Assembly: GCF_022539315.1 (NCBI RefSeq)
Contig: NC_066315.1
Coordinates: 14,979,649 to 15,043,648, forward strand
DNA from: Serinus canaria
Taxonomy: Eukaryota > Chordata > Aves > Passeriformes > Fringillidae
DNA length: 64,000 bases
Direction of reading: 5' to 3'
The notes under the pieces are model-generated. The model was given only the letters and a program-made list of their open reading frames with translations, was not told the origin of the DNA and made no database searches. How positions within the stretch are numbered: the first letter of the stretch is position 1; each line of letters opens with the position of its first letter. Positions 29,062-42,025 of the stretch are shown here, piece by piece. Position numbers and translations under genes: made by a program.

Positions 29062-29084
29062 TTTTGGAATGAAGCATTCCAAAA
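29062..29084. repeat. Perfect inverted repeat of TEAD-like half-sites
   Basis: TTTTGGAATG (29062-29071) and CATTCCAAAA (29075-29084) are perfect 10-bp complements separated by AAG. Each arm contains GGAATG/CATTCC, the core of the TEAD (M-CAT) recognition motif. Confidence 0.85.
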
Positions 29085-32000
29085 TGTAACCAAGTGATAG
29101 TAGTTAACTAAAGCCCAACACAAAACCAAAAGACTTGGGGCTGTCAGTAGCCAGACATTCAAGAGAACTCAACTCAACTGTTCCCAGACAGAGAGAAACC
29201 TGGGGACAAACCCACCAGTTTCCATTTTGAGGTAAGGCCATTCACATGTTCAACACATTATATTGTTTGAGAGCACAAGACTACAGCAGGAAGGTATAAC
29301 ATAGATTTCAGTCCAGTTTGAAGGAATGCTTTATGCCAGTGGCCTCCAGGCCTCAGAAGGAAGACTTCCCAAACTAGCACGAAGACTCTGCAGCAGCACA
29401 GCAAGTTGCAGGGGTAGATGAGCTGAAGGACCCTCACATGGCAGTATTCTGGTCAGCGATTCTGTTAGGAACTGTGGCTTTGAATGCATATCTGTTTGTG
29501 CCTTTATGGTCTCAACTATTCAAACTAGCCTTTAAGGCACATTGGAGTTCATTTATTCCCCCAGGCACTTGCACTTGGGACATTAAGAGAAATGTAAAAT
29601 CCAACAAGTTTACATTCCTGAATTGTCAGCTGCTGGTATTACTGAAGTCTATAGCTGCCTCCTTGAACTAGACTGCATTTGAGATCAACTGTAAAATCAG
29701 ATCAGCTTTGCAACTAGGTACAAAACAGCAGGTTTGTTTCCTCCAGCACTGCTTCTCCAGTCCAGCCTTTTCACTTCACAGCTGGTAGAGATGCTTCTCC
29801 AAATCCCACCCTCACACCACTAGACCCAAAAGAAGCCCAGGAGAACATACCAGGCTTGGAAACCAATGGAGAAGCTGTGGGAGCATTAATTACTAGAAAA
29901 CTTCCCTTAACATTGAGTTTAAAACAGCCTGGAAACAGAGAACATAAAGAAAATAGCAACTCTTACACAGCACGTAGTTTCATAGCCTGAGAGAATAGGA
30001 GGGAGGCAGAAATAAAAGAAAAGCTGTTAGTATATAACATATAAGTAGCATTTTAGGAACAGAAGGTTTGATTTACCAATTAAAACACTTGAAACTGCAA
30101 AAGTGTACCTTTGACTCCTGCCTTTTCATTCTGATTAATACAAGCAAAGGATTTTCTTGTATTATTTACAAGTACCCAAGACTAGTAGATGAGAACTCAT
30201 AACAGCTCTGAAAAACACATATCAGTTTCACTCAACTACGATGCAACTGTTCAGAGTTTTCTTATACTGAGAACAGTAAGCATTGTGGCATATTTTGTAA
30301 CTTACTAGTTTACAGCCTGCAACAGTAAGGGGTTTTAAAACTCAAGTTCTTGCTGTCATTAATATTATACAACTAAGCCTGCCACAAAGAACACTACAGG
30401 CTAAATGCAGGCAAGTGACACTCAGGTATGTAAGTGCAACATCCAAACCAAGGCAGGTTGTGATAGGGAGAGGATACACAGGTCAGGATCCAAGCAAAAA
30501 ACACACCTTGCTGCTCAGCCTGAGATTCTGAGCAAAATTATGTTGGTAGTGTTAAACAAAGGCACTAAACATATTCCTTAAAGCAGCAAGAGATGATTAA
30601 ATACCTCTTCTGCCTTCCTGCCAGTGGCTACTGCCTCCATAACCCACATAGCTAACACAGGTATAGGTCCAGGCCTCAACTACTTTTCAAAATTATTTTA
30701 CTGGGCTGAAGTGTTTTAGTTCTAACTCCTGTGCAGGGCTGTGACCTGTGGGGCTGAGTACACCTTCCACTGCTTCTGGGAGGAAAGCAGGAGCCAGCTC
30801 TGGGTGTTCATGTCCAGAGAGAGTGTGAGGCAGCTGCTTGTCTTCAGCCATCCCCTGCTTGCCTGTGTCAGACAAGAGAAGCAGTGTCCTGCTCTCCCCA
30901 GAGCATCTCCGCTTTAAAGATGAGCTGAAGTAACACAATTCTCCTTTCAAAAAAATCCAAACCCCCAAAACATCCAGCTCAAGAGCAATTCTTTGTGCAA
31001 AAGTGATTTAAATCTGAAAATTGGGTGCTGAGTGAAGCATATTTGTTTTCAAGCAGAATGAACAGGTTTTTAATTACTTATCCTCTAAGCTATGAAAAGA
31101 GAAAGTAAACAAAGAAAAAAACACAGAAGAAGGGAACTGCTGAGGACATCGAGCTTCAAAGTTTTGTTTAAAAACTAAAGAAGTATACTCAGGATTTCAC
31201 AATTACTCTTAACAGGTTTAGTTATATATACAGAAAAAGACAGATCTCCTTGATGTTTAATGTGCTTTAAATCTCTGAAGTTAATGAGAGTGAGTTATTT
31301 CCTAGTTTGGAAGCCTTTAAAAAAACCAGGGAACACACTCTTTCCTTAAAAATAAATGTTTCAAAATTTAATTCAAAATCCAACAGAAAAAAACCCAAAC
31401 AAGTGCATGTGTTAAGGTGGAAAACACAGGCCAAAGCACCAGACTTGGAAGCGCTCACGCCATGAGGTGCACAGGGCTCAGAGACACATTAAGTTGTTCC
31501 AGGGAAAGCCTCAGAAGGTGCAGGGTACACAAGCTGAAAACCCCCAAGTCAGAGAGAAATTTCCCATAAGCCTCGTGTGAAAGGCTGCCTCCTTATCCTC
31601 CAGTCGCTGAATAGTGCTTTTCTTCTGAAACAAAGTGTATGAGGTACAGCGAACAAACTGTAAAGGTAACTAGGCCTTTTGTCATGTAGTTCCTCCACCC
31701 ACTTGTACTTTACCACACAATAGCCCGTTTACAGATTCAGACCACTCCAGCTCCACACAGAAACAATCCTGTATTGTGAAGTGAATCTACCAGAGGAGTA
31801 AAATCTAAAAATACTGCAAAAAGTCTATAGCAATCATTTCGTAGAACTCTCCGGTTCTTCCCTTAGAGACAAAGGCTTTCCCAATTTGAATGGCTAATAA
31901 CAGACTTAGTCACTCCTTACTTGAGTGTGACTAATAGCCTGCAAAAGCAAAAAATGCATATGTACCATATGAAGCTGTTTATCTCTTAAAATAAAAAAAA

Positions 32001-35000
32001 AAAATAATGATTTGTACTGAAGCAAAAGTAGTTGCAATGTGAAAACCCATGTTACTTCCTCTCCCATGTCCAGTGGGGAGAACAAAGCACTTTGTAGCAC
32101 AGAGCCATTCCTGCATGTGCTACCCAGGACAAGCCAGAGGTGCTTGTTTACACCAGTGGGTAGGTGCAGCAGCTACAGAATAGTGATGGGTAGAAAAAAC
32201 TAGCAAAGCACATGGCTCAACCAGCCTAGTCAGCCATACATTAACGCAAGTAAATCATGGGAGCCCAGTCAGGCTGCTGGGAAAGTCTGGAAGGAAAGAC
32301 AGATAGCCTACCTACACTCTACTTGCACTTTCACCTCACAGAAAATAGTAACTCCATCCCCCACAAGCCGCTATAATAGAATAAAGATAAACGCAGGGAT
32401 TATGCCAAGTTGACCCCAGGCTTTGTTCTTTCCCTCCAAGCATATTCAGTGAAAAGGTCTAAACACACATCTGATTTGACAAGCATTCAGATTCACAAAG
32501 AACGTGGTGAAAGTGAAATCATACTTGGGGCATTCATGGGTCCCTATGTCAAAGGTCATTCAGCAGTGTTTCAGCTGCTGCTTGCTAGGATTTGAAATGA
32601 ACTAGTTTAAACCCCCATCACCACAAACACGGACATACAGTTTATGCCAGCCAAATGTCATAGCATGTTCAGCAAAATTTAGCTCAGAGATAATATAATT
32701 TTTGCATGAACATTTAATCCTCACAATTGGCACTACCTCATCTGAAAAAATGGATCATTCTCCTTTTTAGCCAGATTCCTGTCAACTCACATAACTCATC
32801 TGCAGAATATTGAATTATTATTAGAAAGAAGATCTGACCAAACTATTTATATACTTCTCTCTTTAAATAAAAAAGCCAAACCCACAGTTTTTACTACCTA
32901 ACTAGAAGTTAATTAGTTGCTTCAAACTGGAAAAAAAGTCACATTTAAATCACTAAGCTACACTAGAGAGCTCAAAAAGGTTAATCAAATAACTTATCAT
33001 TGATTTTTTTTAGTTTCTCAAATATTATTTGAGTCTTCCAGCTGCCATTCAGGATATTTAAAGAATGCACACAAGAAACTAACTTGAAACAGTAGTGGGC
33101 TGGGAAGCTTCAGGGCTACTTAAAGTGGGGGATCCTGCCACTGAAAACCTGCTGAGAAATAACAACAGGGAACGAAAACAAATGTATTCTTCCAAAGCCT
33201 TTGTGAAGCTCGCTCTCAGCTCCGGGCATCACAGTGGCAAGCCCAGCTGTCGATTCAGCAAGCTGCAAGACTGTCACTCCAAAACAGGTCACAGTTCAGC
33301 AAGCAAGTTGTTATTTGTTTTTACTGCTGACAAAGGGGTCTACACCCTAAAAGTGGCATTTCTGAGGCAGTGTTTTCCTAGGAACAACTCTATTTCTTCA
33401 TGTCTTACAAATAATACAGCATTTTGCCGCCAGTAGACAACTAAAGAGAATCTCAAACCTCACTTTATTATAGGAGGTGGTTTTCCATAAGGATACTGGC
33501 TCACCATAGCTGGCAATCAGCAACCCAGACTCCCCCAAGCTGAAGGCACCAACATCTCCTACTACTACCCCTTCTAGCTCCTATGCCAGAGCACTGTCAG
33601 TGCATCTGCCAAAAAGCAGCCTCTATTCCTCATGGTTTCCACCAAAGGCATACACCCAGGTAAGAGCAGACACAGGACAGCCCCACTGACTGCTTCTCAA
33701 GGCAGCAGCAAGAGGCTTGTGTTTAGTGGGACACACACCAATAACTGACAGGAATTAGTTGCATTACTTGCTCTCATCTCAAACACTAGGGCATCAATTT
33801 AAATAACCTTTGGGCAGAAGACAGTCTTTATTCTTTTCACAAATGGAAAAAAAATACCTCTCAAGGAAGCACAAAACATGTTTGTTCTTTTTGACTAAGG
33901 AAATAGGCCCCCTGAATCCTGCAGATGCTCAGTATGACTTCATCTGCACCTTTCCCACATGAATAACTAAGATTCCATTAAAAGTAGAAGATTGACATGA
34001 TCTCAAAGACTGAATACTTTGTTCCAGAGCCCCCAAGCCTAAATGGAAACCTACACGTAGGCTTTCTATGAGTGTCCTGCTTGCAGAAATGGAGAAAAGC
34101 AACAAAAATAACACTTCTAGAGGGTTTGAGACAGGAGAGATGACTAAAGAACCCTTGCTCCTTCTCACGTGAGGATGACAACACAAGCATCACAAGAAAA
34201 TGCAGGCCTCACTTCTCTCCAAATCCCTTCTGTCCCCTGCTGTGAACAAAGCACATTGCTTTCCTAATGCCTGGCAGGTTGAGTTCAAGATGGTACAGAA
34301 ATCCCTCCTATTCTATCATGCTGTGTAAGCAAACAGATTTGTCATGTTGATGCAGTTGCTTACTAGTTTCAGGATATTCTGAGTTTTGTAGATGGCTGTG
34401 ATGGCTACCAGATACTCTGGGAATTTGAGAGGTACAGAGAAATAAGATTCAGTTAACAAAACCTTAAAAACCAAAACGAAAATAAATAGAACCAGAAGTA
34501 TTGCTTAGTTTCATCAATAACACCCAAGACAGTAATATCAATTTTTTTTTTTTGGCTGCATGATTTTCCAGAACTCCACTGTGAGTCAAGATCAAAAGGA
34601 AATCTAAGGGCAAGCACATGTGAATGAACCTGAATGATTTTGAATACTTGTTTCCTCTAAAACAGAACATGACACTCCTTGTTCTCATATGCTACAGGCT
34701 GATCAGCTGAGGATTGCGTTTCAGTCTCTGCAAGTTACCCAAATTAAAGAGTTCCCAGCTGTATCAGAGACTGTCCCCTGAAGTAATCTGTAATAATCAC
34801 ATAGGTTTTCCAGAACTGCATGATTTGCTCCAAGAAACCTAAACCACCTATTATTACAGCCGAGATAATCATAAGCCTTATTTAAGCTGAAAAACATAGA
34901 TTTGGCTTTTTTTGGTAGCATTTTTTCCCATCTCTAAAACAATCTTGCCTGAAAGAGAGGGAAGAATGGAGGTGAAAATACACTGTAGCTCTGCACATCT

Positions 35001-35303
35001 TAAAATCTTGAGGCTTTTGGACAGCTAGATAAGCATGACAGGATTCACTACTTCATCCAGGAGCAAGAACATTGCACTGACTCATTTAACTTCTACTCTA
35101 CATTCAACTTCCACTCAATTCCAGAATAAGGAGAAAAACATAAGGCTTTATAACATGTCTATACAGTACATCTAAAAAACTCTTCTTCATTTTTGCTGGA
35201 GTCATCAGGATTCACACAGGGCCTACAACACATAGAAAAGATGGCAACAAACAATATTTCACATACCCTAACTTGTCTACTGCAGAAACAAATCTGTTCT
35301 ACC

Positions 35304-35329
35304 AAAAAAAAAAAAAAAAAAAAAAAAAA
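35304..35329 (+). repeat. Poly(A) tract, 26 bases
   Basis: An uninterrupted run of 26 A, the longest homopolymer in the window. No retroposed body or flanking target duplication was recognised upstream, so it is listed only as a simple repeat. Confidence 0.95.
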
Positions 35330-38300
35330 GCCAAAACAGACAAAAGACAGGTAAACTGCATGGTCCTGGGCTCAAATAGGGAGCAAGAGCAAATCACTGT
35401 GAACCTGTGAGCTTCCACATCTTCATAGCACTGTGTTTGTCAAAGCTTAAGGCAAGGGCTGGCCACTAGGACCCACAACAGGAAAACTGGGGGGAGGACA
35501 CGAAGTGAAGGATACAAGAAAGCACCTTCCAGGCCTGCATTTTCTAAGCATCTCATTTTGTGAGAAGCACTGCACTTTGGATCCAAGTTTGCACAAGGCC
35601 TGTAAATTCATAGCTTGTACACAAGACACTTTACAGAGGAGACACTAAGCTCTTTCCACATCTTCCTCACTCCAATCAGCAAAAGACAACCTGTTCACAT
35701 AGTTTTAGAATATGTTGCAGATCGAGTTAAATCTAGCAATGAATATTCTGAACTGGTTACCTTTTAAACCTGAAAAACATGGACTTACTAGTTTCTGCCC
35801 CATGCCATTTCACAGCTCTGCAGCAGGTCCTCTTAATTATCACATCCTAAACTCAGGATTCCAATACTGCTGTACTAGTATTTGCCAATAAAAAATTACC
35901 AAGAAATTTAAAGTATCAACCCAAGGACTGAGGGTTAATCCTGTTTCTTAGTACTAAGACTATATTTCACTAGTGTATTTTTAAATAGTGAACTTCAACC
36001 ATACTAGTTAACCAAATGCTGACTTCCAAACTAACAGGTACTAACTAGCAGGACCCAGAAAGTTTTCAAAAATTCCTGGTTTTGGTGAATTTGTCTGAAA
36101 GGGATGTTTAGAAACAGTGTACTGCTTGATCAGACAGACTGACCCACCATAGCACATGCCACTAATGAAGAGCAGTCATTCAACTCTAGGAAGCAAGGAC
36201 ACTGGGTTCCACACACCCCATCCCCCAATGGTATATGCCCCATTACAAGACTTCTTTTATGGATGTTTGGAATATATTAACACAGATCCTTTCATATCTG
36301 CAAACTTTCCACCTAATATGGTGTTTGAGTCAGCTGTGCCACCATTACACCTTAAACAATACAGAAAAATACAAGCAAAACTGTCCACCAAAAGAATACT
36401 TTTTCTGTACCTAAATACTTTTAAGATAATGGAACCCCATTTTCCACATTTTCTTCTGCCTATGTGAAGATGATCTTCCAACTGTTCTGCCACTCTGCTT
36501 GTCTGCAATTTCCCTTATCTGTCCTGAAAACCAGCCACAGCACAATACTGTAGCCATGCCAGCCAGATCAGTCAAAGGCAATACCCTTCTCAGTCCAATA
36601 TGTAACTATAAAAACCCTATAAGAGCCAAGAACAGGTCTAGATCTTTTTATTCATATTCATAAATGCAACTTTCCTAAGCTGCAATAATGTGCAACATAC
36701 TGCTTTCAGGAGTGCCAATTAAGTCACAGATGTTGAAAGATTTGTAAAATATGTAGCTAACTCCTTCCCCACTAAGAGAGTTCACTTTCTTATTCTTACT
36801 CAGATGTCTTTACATCACCTACCAGTGAATATACCTCCCTTTCCATCTGTGACTGCAGAAACTAGTGGCTTCCTACTGTAAACCACAGCAATCACATGGG
36901 GCAAAGAAAGAGGAGACAAGAAACACCCCACAGATCTCTCTTAAACTAGTCTGGAATGTATTTTATTTGTCACCAGTTACAAACTACCCACTATTAGAGA
37001 TAGTTAACTAAGCTTTAGTTTTATCACCAGCTTCCTTGCTAAGTAGCTACAGTCTTCAGCACCATAAAAAGATCATTATTATAGAAACAATTCTGAATGC
37101 AAAATAAAAATGTATGTAAAGAGAATTAATACTGCTGTCGAGGGAGCAGCATTTGTAGAGCTCTATGGTATTATCAGTTCCAGTTACTTCCTTTTTCCTT
37201 GGGAGAGGGGGGAGAAGGCGACAGGCAGCAGACTTTATTGGAGGAGAGGAAGGGAGCAGAAATTTTGAGGAAGGGTTTTTGCTTAAGGAAAATCAATCCA
37301 AGGGACTGGGGAAAATTGGTGTGTAACATGTAGCTAAAACGAGATCTTTGAAAGACACAATCCTAACAACAAACAGTATCCACATCCAGAACAGTCACAA
37401 GGAGACCTGGCAGCAGCTAACAGAACGAGAAAAATAAATCTTGTTCAAACAGTATTCCCATTTTATTTATTAAAAGTTGCAATTCATACATTTTGCTGCT
37501 AAAGCATAGATTTCCAGTCCATTTCAGTTGTAACCACAGCAACATATAGAACAGACCACAACAAGCAAGACAAACTACACCAAATGTCAGTTAAGAGGTT
37601 TGTTTAATTAAGTATTTAAATACAAGTTTTCCGTGCTTTAACAATACATCCATATTCTATATACCAAATTGTTTTTATCCTGACTTGCCAGGTAGTTTGG
37701 AAGCTCATATATATCAGAAGCTGTCTTAATTTCCTGAGCAGATGCAAACCAGGAAGATCTTCCATTTAGCATAAATTAATGTACTGCACCTGTTTTTTGG
37801 TTTTTTTTTTTTTTTTATGGGGGACAGCACCTTTTAGAGCTTGAATGCCATAAAAACAAACAAATAAAATCTTCTTGAAAGCTGTAACTGGAAGTTACAA
37901 GTGCTCAAGCAGCCACTACTGCTTACTGACATAGTAAACCATAGACAATTGAGAGGGCTTTTTAAACACTGGATAAGATTCCTCGTTAGTTTTCCTGCTA
38001 CTATGCTTCTGCACACAGCCTCATTTGTCTACTTGAGCCAACTCTCTACAGCTTTATATTTCATGTCCTCCTCCAGCATCTGGACTCCCTGTGTCTCAGC
38101 CATGCTCCTGGCCCAATTTCCTTCAAATCTGTATTAGCACATCTTCCAAAAGACTTAATAAACCTAACACACTTCTGCAGGGCAGATTATGTAATCCTGT
38201 AACTAAGCAAAACATTAGAGATAACAGAATTTAAAAAAAAGGAAAAAACCACACACACCTGCATGACGAAAATGAAACTGAGCCATCATGCTGTTACTCC

Positions 38301-38991
38301 CTTCCTTCCCCCACACATATACAGCAATCAGGAATAGCAAGTAGTACATCACCAATTTAGCTCATAAGTATTTTCCTGCTACAAGAACTGTCAGCACTGC
38401 TCTGTAAAGCACCTAGAAATACTTTTGACAGTTGAAAAAAATTAAGTTTATTTTATACCCAATAACATGATCATAAACCAAAGGCTACTCTCTCCATCTC
38501 CAGTACAGACATCCTCCATGGCAGGCTTGTCATTTTTTTGCTTTATAATGGAGTCATTTTATTGTATGCAAGAAGCCCCAGGCATTCTGTACAGCCCATT
38601 ACTCTTTGCTGCCCACATTCAGATGGCTAATCTGCTATCAGCCAGAAGCTTGACAGACAAAAGGAAAAGGCAGGAAAACAGCTCATGCAGCTGCACATGC
38701 GCACACACACTTCAGCTACAAAGTGTTCCAACAGTAGACCAAGAATGAACAAGACACATATTAGATTGACAGCCCTACTTAAAATTGTGGTTGAAGGAAG
38801 ACACACATTCTTTAAAGGTGGACAGGTTGGGGAAATATTTAAGGGATAAAAAGCTCCATTAGGATGCCTATTAAGATACTTTAAGGCACAAACCTGGAAG
38901 ACTTCACTCAGTAAACGAGCACCTTGGAACCTTTGAAAACTCAAACATTTTTATTCTGAGAATTTGCTATACAAGACCTTCAAAATGCTTA

Positions 38992-39040
38992 AAAAAAACC
39001 ATCAAAAAGAGCATTAAAAAAACCATCAAAAAGAGCATTA
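38992..39040 (+). repeat. 24-bp tandem duplication
   Basis: Two copies of a 24-bp unit (an A-run, then CCATCAAAAAGAGCATTA) lie head to tail and appear identical. Confidence 0.92.
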
Positions 39041-40119
39041 AATACAGGCAACTGTAAACTATTAGAACAAGACATTTGACAAGCTTTAGATTTCAGCACT
39101 TCTGTTTTTTTTCTGGCTCAGAAAAGAACTCACTCTTTTCTAAAGAGTTGTATATATTTTCTACATGCCAAATTATTGCAACACCATACATATGAAAAAG
39201 CAAATGCAATAAATTATTTCCATACAGTAGTGCATAACAAGGAGCTTTTTAATTACTTTTTTCCAGGCACATGACATAAATAAATTGAGAAGGCTTGCAA
39301 CTTCATGCTAAAACAAAGAAAATGCCAGAGTTCTTAACCACCTTATTTTATTTCACTTCTGAAGGAAAGCATCCTAGCACTGTCACAAGCAGTACTGCCA
39401 AAAACATTTCTGAAGCATCAGATCCACAGATTTGCATCAAACATCTTGTAAGGTTTTCTGTCAGGACCATAAACCTCTGCTGTGTGTCATGATTTTTATT
39501 CAACTAAGTCTATTTGTATCCTTTACAGTTGGAAAGCTAAAATTCTCCTTATGTGAACTGGCTTAGTTCACAGAAACAAAGTCTGCCACTAGTTTTATTC
39601 ACTTACATGCTGAGGTAAAAGCCAGGCTCATCTTTTTAAGGCAGGCTCATCATCATGTAACTACCACATGAACTATGCAGGCGTGACTAATCACGTGGTG
39701 AAACAGAGAGAACTATGGCACGTTATACTGTGTGATGTGTCACTGGAACCATTTCTCTTTTCCTATGCCATAACTACCAATTAAATTCTGCTTCTCATTT
39801 CTAAGGTATTATTTCACTACTGTGCAGAAAGTCTCCCAGTCTTTTGGTTGCACTATAGAACCAATTCTATCTTCCAATATTTGCTCAAAATCATACTTAG
39901 TGTTCCAGGAATACAGTACATCTGTCAATTCCAAATCTGGAAAATGTACAAGGTAAGCCTTACCATGAAGGGCAGAAGTTGGCAGAATAGGTTGTTCCAT
40001 AGAATTAGTCTCTGTGGTTTTACTATCATTACAACACTCACAAACAGAAGTCTACCTTGTGTTACTACTGGGAGCATTCAGACCAGTCTAATAAATTAAA
40101 TTATTGGATATAACTACAG

Positions 40120-40144
40120 ATATATATATATATGATATATATAT
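40120..40144. repeat. (AT)n microsatellite
   Basis: Alternating AT dinucleotides interrupted once by a G. Confidence 0.9.
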
Positions 40145-40300
40145 GTCTACAAAACAAATCTGTACAAGAAATGCAAATTTAGTTTCAGCACTCAGTAGCT
40201 AGAATGTATCAAAATAGGTTGTTATAACAAGCCATTCTACAATCTGCTCCTATCTAAAGTTTAAAGTTGGCAAAAATACTGGGTTTTTGTTGCCTTTCAG

Positions 40301-40443
40301 ACATGGAAGTTCTGAAATCCCCTGCTGAGCCTTGTCCTGCAGGTCGAGTACTTGTCTCCTGCAGCCATCTGCAGCATCTCCTCAACAGCAGCACATCCCC
40401 GACAGTACTCTGCAACCTTATCTTCCTCTCCCACATGTACAAG
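40301..40443 (+). ncRNA. Exon-like segment on the plus strand (antisense to ZEB1)
   Basis: A good acceptor (GGGTTTTTGTTGCCTTTCAG ending at 40300) is followed by 143 bases, more GC-rich than their surroundings and without a stop in one plus frame. They end in a near-consensus donor (CAAG|GTAAGAAG, GT at 40444). It could be an exon of an antisense long non-coding RNA within ZEB1 intron 1. The translation resembles no protein I know. Acceptor/donor pairs this good do arise by chance over 64 kb, so this is only a candidate. Confidence 0.25.
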
Positions 40444-41969
40444 GTAAGAAGGGGGATAAAAATACTACATTTGCATATGTAATTATGTGCAGCTCAGCAG
40501 TGAGCAAAAAATTACTGGAAGTTGAGAACAGATATGCCCGATGACCACACCTTAGTATTTCAAATGAAAATGCTTAGCAAGGAAGGGGAAGGGACAGCAG
40601 CAGGGAAGGAAGCCAGTCATTACAGCTCCAAATCTGCTTCAAAGACCTTATTCACCACCTCATGCTCTTTACCAGGCAAACTGTACCTAGGTCCTTCCTG
40701 TGAACAATAGCATAAGAATGAATCCAGTAGTGTGTGACTGGTTCTATTTTGCTTGACTTAACCAAATAGCTGTGCCAGGAATACTATGAAGAAAAGGAAA
40801 GGCTTTGGAAAGACATAAACAAAAAAAGGATGGAAGATTAAACAAGTTACAGATTCTGAACAGTATCTCTTTTTCCAGTCTAAGACTTAACATGACATAG
40901 TGGATAGCTTACAGGAACTTAAGAAAAATGACAAAATGGACTAGAAGGTGTGAAGAAGGAAAATCTGATACACACCTGGAAGCACACAAGAAAAAAATAC
41001 CTCAAGGCATTAAGAAAAACTGTTTAAAGGCAAGTGCATCTTAGAAAAAGGGACAACTCATCTCCCTGATCCTTCTAGGCATTAATAAAAATTATGTTAC
41101 TTACATGAGAAGGAAGGTGTTAGGAAAACAAACAAATAAAAAGCCCAACCTGCTTCTTTAGGGACCTACCAGTTCAATAAAAATCAACTAAAGTCTTGTA
41201 GTTAAGGCCTGATTTTTCTGTTCTTTAGTTTGTCCTTTTTCAGATGGAATAGATTTCCCCAGGCTTTTTTCAAATCTTGCCACATTTGTGATGTTTTGTA
41301 ATATCATTTTGCTTTCTTCCACATACACATCTGTGGATGGATGCCTACAAAATAGAACAGAAAATTGCCCTCACTGTCTGTCAGCTGCCTATCAAAGAGA
41401 ATTGGGAAAAGGATATTTGCTGAAATAATGAAAACATTTTACATCACAATAACTGAAGGTGCTCTCTAGCATCACTGGCCCAACTAGCATTTGATCCTAA
41501 CAAGGACAGGCACAGTAGTTCACAGGTAAAAATACTCTCTACCACTTCAGACTCTTAACCCCTTCTAGTGCTGTCCATGAAAATCACTCTCAGAATCATG
41601 GTGAATGGCAAGGTTTATAACTAATTTATCTCCAATGATCTTGCCAGCTCCTCCAGTGTTCTTGACCTGTGAGAAGGTAAAGAACTGGGGAGTTGCAGAA
41701 AAAGAGGATATCTGCATCAGAAGAAGTACAGAATACTATGCAGTTAGTTAAGGAACAGTTGTTTCTCCTCCTTCCGATACACTCCATACCACTGAGAGTT
41801 CTTGGTGTTTAAAGAACTAATTTTACATGTCCTTTCACTGAAGAACAACTGCTACTCATATTCACAGATCCTAACTGAACAGGAAGCAAAGTCATCACAG
41901 CAAAAAAAAAAAAAAAAAATTCTCTCTTTTTCACTTATAATTAAGAATATGTTCATCATTAGACATGTT

Positions 41970-42025
41970 CATTTGCTTTCCACAGTTCTCCAAAAATCAT
42001 TTGCTTTCCACAGTTCTCCAAAAAT
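41970..42025 (+). repeat. 28-bp perfect tandem duplication
   Basis: Two identical 28-bp copies (41970-41997 and 41998-42025), beginning CATTTGCTTTCCACAGTT and ending in AAAAAT. Perfect identity implies a recent event. Confidence 0.95.

Larger units (their letters stand above)
18007..35303. other. ZEB1 intron 1 segment, no gene seen
   Basis: Long AT-rich stretch with no recognised gene. Locally more GC-rich, stop-poor patches occur near 23020-23330, 28320-28640 and 30700-30910, but none has a convincing acceptor, donor and conserved frame. Tandem and inverted repeats within it are listed separately. Confidence 0.5.

Noticed and set aside
33095..33436. 113-codon plus-strand open frame in intron 1
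   Set aside because: No similarity to a known family and no convincing exon boundaries.
35304..35329. Poly(A) run as the tail of a processed pseudogene
   Set aside because: No recognisable retroposed body upstream and no flanking target duplication. Bird CR1 elements do not leave poly(A) tails.
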